From positions 1,431,001 through 1,495,000 of the forward strand of contig NZ_JNIQ01000001.1 in the NCBI RefSeq assembly GCF_000702585.1: a stretch of DNA of 64,000 bases, given 5' to 3'. Numbering within the stretch: position 1 is the stretch's first letter; every line of letters starts with the position of its first letter. Shown here piece after piece: positions 59,527-64,000 of the stretch. Source of the stretch: Exiguobacterium aurantiacum DSM 6208 (lineage in GTDB: Bacteria > Bacillota > Bacilli > Exiguobacteriales > Exiguobacteriaceae). The notes below the pieces were generated by a model, which saw only the letters and a program-made list of their open reading frames with translations, searched no databases and had not been told where the DNA came from. Position numbers and translations under genes: made by a program.

Positions 59527-60150
59527 ATGGAAATCGAAGAATTTTTCGGTGAACAGTTTCACCATTGGCGAGAACGGTTCCGCTACTATGAGATGGCGAT
59601 CACCGAACTCGAGAGCGACCTTGGGATCATCGATCTCGACTGGCAGACGAGGCTCGGCTACTCGCCAATCGAACATGTGAAAACACGGATGAAGACGCTT
59701 CCGTCCATCATTCGGAAGATGAAACAAAAACAGCTCCCACTCGAAGTGGAAGCGTTATGGGACAACGTGCACGATGTCGCCGGTGTCCGGATTGTCACGA
59801 GTTTCCGTGACGACATCTATGCGATTTTGGAGCATCTACAGACGCGCGACGACTTGAAGATCGACGTCATAAAAGACTACATCGAACATCCGAAACCGAG
59901 CGGATACCGCAGTCTCCATTTGATCGTGCGGACGAAAGTGTACTTGGCGGAACGGGTCATCTGGGTGCCGGCCGAGATTCAAATCCGGACGCTCGCGATG
60001 GACTTCTGGGCGGCGACGGAACATAAACTCCAATACAAGTATCAGCAGCAAATCCCTGAGGCGTCCCGGCATGAGCTGACCGAGGCGGCGAACATGGCCG
60101 ACGCGCTCGATACGCAGATGGGCCGGATTCGGAAAGAAATTTTAAAATAA
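59527..60150 (+). CDS. relP: Small alarmone synthetase RelP
   Basis: A 207-residue single-domain (p)ppGpp synthetase with no HD hydrolase, TGS or ACT domain. VHDVAGVRIVTSFRDDIYAI (about residues 83-102) is the synthetase core, YIEHPKPSGYRSLHLIVRTK the G-loop with the stacking tyrosine, and PAEIQIRTLAMDFWAATEHK (about 149-168) the E-x-Q-x-R-T motif. It looks closer to RelP/YwaC (SAS2) than to RelQ/YjbM because of the N-terminal LGYSPIEHVKTR and the YIxxPKP segment. The RBS GTGAGGAGG precedes ATG 59527. An AT-rich SLATT-type gene starts 27 bases after its stop. Confidence 0.9.
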   Translation: MEIEEFFGEQFHHWRERFRYYEMAITELESDLGIIDLDWQTRLGYSPIEHVKTRMKTLPSIIRKMKQKQLPLEVEALWDNVHDVAGVRIVTSFRDDIYAILEHLQTRDDLKIDVIKDYIEHPKPSGYRSLHLIVRTKVYLAERVIWVPAEIQIRTLAMDFWAATEHKLQYKYQQQIPEASRHELTEAANMADALDTQMGRIRKEILK

Positions 60151-60177
60151 AAATACTTGGGAAATGAGGGCTTTAAA

Positions 60178-60777
60178 ATGAGTGTAGAAACAGAAGAGAC
60201 TAGAAGCGAATCAGTAAATAATATGAATGTATATTATGAATTAGTAAGAAGAGTCGATTTGACTAGACGGGCCAGAATTAAAGCTTCTGATAGACTTAGG
60301 AATAAGCATGATTTTTTTGAAAAAACCTCTTATTTTTACTCGTTAATAGTATTGATTTTATCAATATGGTTTATTGATGGTGAGGGAGAAATCACAAAAG
60401 TGTTATTAATCTCTTCTTTATCATTAACCTTTTTAACAATGTTTTTGGGTATAAAAAGTTATAAAGAGCGGGCTGGTAATTTTGAAAATAATTATCAACA
60501 ATTAAATGTACTCTTAAATAAATTGCAAAGATTAGAAGCGTGTCCAGAAGAAATTACTCAATTAAAATTGAAAGAATTGCATCGAGATTTTGAGAAACTA
60601 ATTATTGAAAAAGAAAACCACATTTCAATTGATTATAAGCGATGTAAACCTGAATTTGAAAAAAAGTATATGTGGGATATATCATTCTATTTATTTAAAG
60701 AAATTTTTATGAGAATTGTAATAACGGTCGCTCCTTTTTTAATTCTAGTTTATTTTATTATGAACTCCATTACATAA
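60178..60777 (+). CDS. SLATT-type two-TM effector-like protein
   Basis: A 199-residue protein, visibly AT-rich (two 60-base lines counted gave about 30% and 22% G+C) against a GC-richer neighbourhood, which points to transfer. A basic N-terminal helix (VYYELVRRVDLTRRARIKAS, about residues 16-35) is followed by two membrane segments (about 48-66 and 72-91), then KSYKERAGNFENNYQQLNVL, a long amphipathic helix, and a third hydrophobic stretch (about 177-196). This resembles the SLATT family (SMODS and SLOG-associating 2TM effector domains) linked to nucleotide-signalling defence. ATG 60178 is behind GAGGG. Family call from pattern only. No nucleotidyltransferase other than RelP is near. Confidence 0.65.
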   Translation: MSVETEETRSESVNNMNVYYELVRRVDLTRRARIKASDRLRNKHDFFEKTSYFYSLIVLILSIWFIDGEGEITKVLLISSLSLTFLTMFLGIKSYKERAGNFENNYQQLNVLLNKLQRLEACPEEITQLKLKELHRDFEKLIIEKENHISIDYKRCKPEFEKKYMWDISFYLFKEIFMRIVITVAPFLILVYFIMNSIT

Positions 60778-60789
60778 TAAATGTAAAAA

Positions 60790-60821
60790 ATCCCCTTTCC
60801 TGCCGAAGCAGGGAAGGGGAT
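60790..60821 (-). terminator. Terminator of rpsD
   Basis: ATCCCCTTTCCTGC/GCAGGGAAGGGGAT stem with CGAA loop; the minus strand continues into TTTTTTAC. It may also stop the SLATT transcript. Confidence 0.88.
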
Positions 60822-60828
60822 AAAAGCA

Positions 60829-61428
60829 TTAACGTGAGTAGTACTCGACGATGAGTTGCTCTTTGATTTGGTCGTTCAATTCAGTACGCTCAGGAAGACG
60901 TACGAATGTACCTTCGAGCTTTTCAGCGTCGAATGTGACGAAGTCTTTTGTAGCTGGTGCTACTTCGAGAGCTTCAGCGATCGCTTTGAAGTTTTTAGAC
61001 TTCTCGCGAACTGAAATGACTTGACCTGGTTTTACACGGTAAGACGCGATGTCTACACGTGAACCGTCAACTTGGATGTGACCGTGGTTGACGAGTTGGC
61101 GCGCTCCACGACGTGTGCGAGCGAGACCCATACGGTAAACGAGGTTGTCAAGGCGTGACTCGAGCAAGAACATGAAGTTCTCACCGTGGATACCTTGCAT
61201 TTTCCCTGCATCGTTGAAGATGCGACGGAATTGCTTCTCGTTGATTCCGTACATGTGACGGAGTGCTTGCTTCGCTTGAAGCTGAAGACCGTATTCAGAG
61301 ATTTTACGACGACCATTGCCGTGTTGGCCTGGTGCGTAAGGACGTTTTGCTAATTCTTTACCCGTTTCGCTAAGCGAGATGCCTAAGCGACGCGAGAGTT
61401 TCCAAGCTGGACCTGTGTAACGAGCCAT
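60829..61428 (-). CDS. rpsD: 30S ribosomal protein S4
   Basis: A 199-residue primary 16S rRNA-binding protein of the 30S body. [20 protein letters not shown] at the N-terminus, [20 protein letters not shown], and the S4 domain [20 protein letters not shown] (about 92-111), then [20 protein letters not shown] follow in order. There are no N-terminal zinc cysteines (the C-minus form). The RBS AAGGAGGAG precedes ATG 61428. It is a monocistronic gene with an autoregulatory-type leader, as in B. subtilis where S4 represses its own mRNA. Confidence 0.98.
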   Translation of the reverse strand: MARYTGPAWKLSRRLGISLSETGKELAKRPYAPGQHGNGRRKISEYGLQLQAKQALRHMYGINEKQFRRIFNDAGKMQGIHGENFMFLLESRLDNLVYRMGLARTRRGARQLVNHGHIQVDGSRVDIASYRVKPGQVISVREKSKNFKAIAEALEVAPATKDFVTFDAEKLEGTFVRLPERTELNDQIKEQLIVEYYSR

Positions 61429-61615
61429 GTTTGGACTCCTCCTTGTTGTTCATGTATTTTGCACAAAAGAACAACGGTGTCAAAGACGGGTGACGCCCCT
61501 TTCAAGGTTCAAGCACCTTCACTTGATAGCGAAGCTACAAGATGCTCCTCCGACTATGTCGAGGCCCGAAAGGTGGATACGTCTGTCGATGACTGCTATC
61601 GTCATTTCATGCACA
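61429..61615 (-). ncRNA. rpsD (S4) mRNA leader, probable autoregulatory structure
   Basis: The roughly 190-base leader contains several inverted segments on the minus strand (CTTCGCTATC, AAGGTGC, AAAGGGGCGTCACCCG), and no ORF. In B. subtilis S4 binds its own leader. I infer the same here from position; I cannot draw the pseudoknot with confidence. Confidence 0.6.
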
Positions 61616-61621
61616 AAAATC

Positions 61622-61650
61622 AGTATACGATGGATTCGGTTGCTTGTCAA
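61622..61650 (-). promoter_or_regulatory. Promoter of rpsD
   Basis: Minus-strand TTGACA (61650-61645), 17 bases, TATACT (61627-61622), a near-perfect sigma-A promoter that directly abuts the stop of the methionine-sulfoxide reductase gene. Confidence 0.85.
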
Positions 61651-62133
61651 TCAGATGAAGCGAAGTAATGTTTGGCAAAATTGTTCTAAGCCTTGGCGAT
61701 CGATTTCCGAGAAACGATCGAACTCTGGGCTGTCAATGTCAAGGACAGCGATCGTCTCGCCGTCACGGACGAGCGGGACGACGATTTCAGAGTTCGAGGC
61801 GGCGTCACAGGCGATATGGCCTGGGAATTGGTGGACGTCAGCGACGAGCTGGGTCTCTTGTGTCGAGGCGGCAGTACCGCACACGCCTTTTCCGAATGCG
61901 ATGTGGACACAGGCCGGCAGTCCTTGGAACGGTCCAAGGATGAGCGCGTCATCACCGTTCTTCATATAAAAGCCGACCCAGTTGATGCGGTCGAGGAATT
62001 GATTGAGCAGCGCGCTCGCGTTCGCGAGATTCGCGACCTCGTTCGTCTCGCCTTCTAAGAGCGCGGCGAGTTGTTTGTTCAGCAGGTCATAGCCGGCGGC
62101 CAAGTCGCCAGAGTAAGTTGTCGTTTGAAACAT
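61651..62133 (-). CDS. msrC: GAF-domain free-methionine-(R)-sulfoxide reductase
   Basis: A 160-residue GAF protein. INWVGFYMKNGDDALILGPF and PACVHIAFGKGVCGTAASTQ (about residues 74-94) with HIACDAASNSEIVVPLV (about 107-123) contain the three conserved cysteines that reduce the R-form of free methionine sulfoxide with thioredoxin. The family is fRMsr (YtsP in B. subtilis). The RBS AGGAGGGAC precedes ATG 62133. The stop sits at the rpsD promoter. The upstream 236 bases to ezrA hold AT-rich promoter sequence only. Confidence 0.92.
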   Translation of the reverse strand: MFQTTTYSGDLAAGYDLLNKQLAALLEGETNEVANLANASALLNQFLDRINWVGFYMKNGDDALILGPFQGLPACVHIAFGKGVCGTAASTQETQLVADVHQFPGHIACDAASNSEIVVPLVRDGETIAVLDIDSPEFDRFSEIDRQGLEQFCQTLLRFI

Positions 62134-62369
62134 ATGATGTCCCTCCTATATGAATGCATGCTAGATAAGCATCATCGTACACGCAATTTTCTGATTTGTC
62201 TTCCGAAATGTTTTACCCGCCAATGAACATTCTCTACCCAAACCGTTGGAAAACCTATGCAAATCCACAGTTGTATAATATGATTAAGTATATCTATACT
62301 TGTAAAATACATCATTTTCTTCTTTAAGATACATAAGTCCATGAAAGCGGCTTGGAGGTTGTGACAAAG

Positions 62370-64000
62370 ATGGATTACGGACTATACGGGATTTTAATTG
62401 GAATCATCGTCATCGCGCTAGGGGCCATGCTCGCTAGTATGCTCATTCGAAGAAGTTATTACCAAAAAATTGATGATTTGGATATAAGAAAGCAAAGCAT
62501 TCTCAGTGCGAGTGTGCCAGCTGAACTCCAAAAATTCAAACAATGGCCGATGGAAGGAGAGACGAAAGAAAAGTTCGAACGCTGGCATCAGTCGTGGGAC
62601 GAACTCGTCAGTGTCCATACCGGCCAAATCGATGAATCGCTCTACCGTTCGGAAGAAGATCTCGATAAGTACCGCTTCCTCAAGGTGAAGTCTGATTTAG
62701 GTGCGACCGAGCAACTGATTGAGGAGTTAGAGTCCATGGTTCACGGCATGCTCGATGAGATGGCGGAGTTCAACGACTACCACGCCTCACTCCTCGACAT
62801 CGTCAAGAAAGACGAGAAAGAGTTGTATCAGTTCCGCAAGACGCTCGTCTCCCAAAACAACGCGTTCGGTCCGACGTACGATCTCGTCGAGGCTGAAATC
62901 GCGGCCGCTGAGGCGAAACGGACGGAAATGATGACGCTGAAGCAAGAAGGGCAAGTGTCAGAGGCGTTCGTGGCCGGGCAAGACTTGTCGGCGAAAGTGA
63001 TGCACATCCGTGAACTCATCGGCATCATCCCGCAGTTCGTCCGGACGGTGCAAGTCGAGTTGAGACAACAGCTCAATCAACTCCGTGCCGGCCATAAAGA
63101 AATGCAGATGGACGGCTATGCGCTCGAACCGCTCGGGTTGATGGAAGAGATCGAACAAGCGGAAGATCGACGCCTTGCGCTGATGGAACGGATTGAAAAA
63201 CTCGATTTCGAACATTTCGAGACGGATATGCAACAGCTCAGTTCGGACATCGATCAATTGTTCGAAGCGTTCCGCACCGAAGTCGACGCGAGACAGTATG
63301 TGAAGAGCGAGTTTGCGACCGTGCGGGAACGTGACATGAAGACGACGGAACTCATGACACGTCTCAATGAGGAAATGTCACGCCTCGTCAGCAATTACGA
63401 AATCAATGCGCGTGTCGGAGAAGAGTTCGAACAGCTCGAGCGCGAACGGACGACGCTGTCTGCGAACGTGCACGACATCGAACAAGCCCTCGGCGCTCAA
63501 ATGCTTCCGTTCAGCTTAGTCAAATCGAAAGTGCAAGACGCGAAACGTTCGCTCGACCAATTCGCCGCCATGCACGAACGGTTCATCGAGAACACGAATT
63601 CACTTCGGAAAGAAGAACTCGAAGTGCGCAACAAGCTCGAGAATTGGAAGAAAGAACTGTCGGCCCATCGCCGTCTGCTCGCGAAGAGCGCGATGCCGGT
63701 CGTGCCGAATGATTTGATGAACGAGATGCGTCAACTTCAAAAGAGCGTCCAGTCGCTCGATGAACAGTTCGAGAAAGCACCATTCAACATGACGTATATC
63801 GTCGGTTTGAGCCACGACATCGAAGAGACGATGGACAACTTCCGTGATCGGGTGAAAGCGCTCCTCCGACAAGTGACGTATGCCGAACAGCTGCTTCAAT
63901 ACGCGAACCGCTACCGCCGCCGCGACAACGAGGTGCACATCGCCTTGACACTTGCGGAAAATAAGTTCTTGCACGGTGAATATGGCACAGCCGTCGAAAT
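62370..64000 (+). CDS. ezrA: Septation ring formation regulator EzrA (3' end outside the window)
   Basis: The first 543 codons of a long coiled-coil protein. A single N-terminal membrane segment (YGILIGIIVIALGAMLASML, about residues 5-24) is followed by RRSYYQKIDDLDIRKQSIL, and then spectrin-like heptad regions rich in Glu, Leu and Lys. The EzrA family inhibits and shapes FtsZ rings and recruits PBPs. ATG 62370 is chosen (GGAGG at 62354-62358, spacing 11); GTG 62361 is in frame but too close to that RBS. The gene runs off the right edge. A -10-like TATAAT lies near 62275. In B. subtilis ezrA is also near rpsD. Confidence 0.9.
   Translation, partial: MDYGLYGILIGIIVIALGAMLASMLIRRSYYQKIDDLDIRKQSILSASVPAELQKFKQWPMEGETKEKFERWHQSWDELVSVHTGQIDESLYRSEEDLDKYRFLKVKSDLGATEQLIEELESMVHGMLDEMAEFNDYHASLLDIVKKDEKELYQFRKTLVSQNNAFGPTYDLVEAEIAAAEAKRTEMMTLKQEGQVSEAFVAGQDLSAKVMHIRELIGIIPQFVRTVQVELRQQLNQLRAGHKEMQMDGYALEPLGLMEEIEQAEDRRLALMERIEKLDFEHFETDMQQLSSDIDQLFEAFRTEVDARQYVKSEFATVRERDMKTTELMTRLNEEMSRLVSNYEINARVGEEFEQLERERTTLSANVHDIEQALGAQMLPFSLVKSKVQDAKRSLDQFAAMHERFIENTNSLRKEELEVRNKLENWKKELSAHRRLLAKSAMPVVPNDLMNEMRQLQKSVQSLDEQFEKAPFNMTYIVGLSHDIEETMDNFRDRVKALLRQVTYAEQLLQYANRYRRRDNEVHIALTLAENKFLHGEYGTAVE

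Noticed and set aside
1-64000. CRISPR arrays, insertion sequences, prophage genes, tRNA and rRNA genes
   Set aside because: No regularly spaced repeats, transposase motifs, phage structural genes or tRNA-like cloverleaf sequences were seen on reading both strands; a short tRNA could be missed without a scan.

Overview
The window reads as a chromosomal segment of a Gram-positive bacterium of the order Bacillales with mid-range G+C. The gene order follows the yug and yt- blocks of the Bacillus subtilis chromosome. Gene content and order suggest Exiguobacterium or a close relative, but that genus assignment is an inference from memory of gene order and was not tested by search. I saw no insertion sequence, prophage, CRISPR array, tRNA or rRNA gene. 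Most of the window is core genome, separated by strong hairpin-plus-T terminators, several of which serve convergent genes from both sides.

Layout. 0.1-8.8 kb: a yug-like block with DUF1871, a small Nfu N-terminal domain protein, a glycosyltransferase, alaR-alaT, a lone siderophore-type N-monooxygenase, the S1-domain protein YugI, a Gfo/Idh oxidoreductase, an iron alcohol dehydrogenase and pgi. 8.8-16.9 kb: ytkD-ytmA, pckA and metK divergent around a control region holding a SAM riboswitch, a YtxH-like protein, a GNAT, a hydrolase and the tRNA wobble-uridine genes mnmL-mnmM. 17-34.4 kb: an MFS transporter, leuS with a leucine T-box, an anchored protein of unknown function, an NTP-PPase, ytfP divergent from murJ-ytzG, ytzE, pepV, a second MFS transporter, thpR, a ytlQ-like gene, pullulanase, the CcrZ/YtmP kinase and a 36-residue membrane protein. 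34.5-45.4 kb: trmB, a PTS-linked dihydroxyacetone kinase operon (dhaKLM), ytoP, a lone PTS EIIC, ytpP-ytpQ-ytpR, a protein at the sftA position that lacks the FtsK motor, and murC. 45.5-57.8 kb: dps, an M29 aminopeptidase, ytxG-ytxH, aroG, ccpA, acuABC divergent from acsA, and a class A PBP. 57.8-64 kb: tyrS with a tyrosine T-box, relP plus an AT-rich SLATT-type gene, rpsD with its leader, a free-methionine-sulfoxide reductase and the start of ezrA.

How the genes work together. One theme is carbon-flow control by CcpA: ccpA itself, a candidate cre at its own promoter, a cre over the acuA -10, and a cre plus a CcpN-like box at pckA. Acetyl-CoA synthetase lies beside its own acetylation switch (AcuA/AcuC). 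A second theme is translation quality and tRNA: two T-box-controlled synthetases, TrmB, MnmL/MnmM, a 16S pseudouridine synthase, YtpR and the S4 leader. A third is the cell envelope and division: MurJ, MurC, the PBP, EzrA, CcrZ and the sftA-position protein.

The most interesting items are: (i) an AT-rich SLATT-like two-TM gene placed directly behind a RelP-type alarmone synthetase between tyrS and rpsD; (ii) a motorless sftA-position protein with 81-bp tandem repeats; (iii) a dhaM reading frame whose expected start codon is ATC; and (iv) a small membrane protein gene (34268-34378) that resembles the CydS class.
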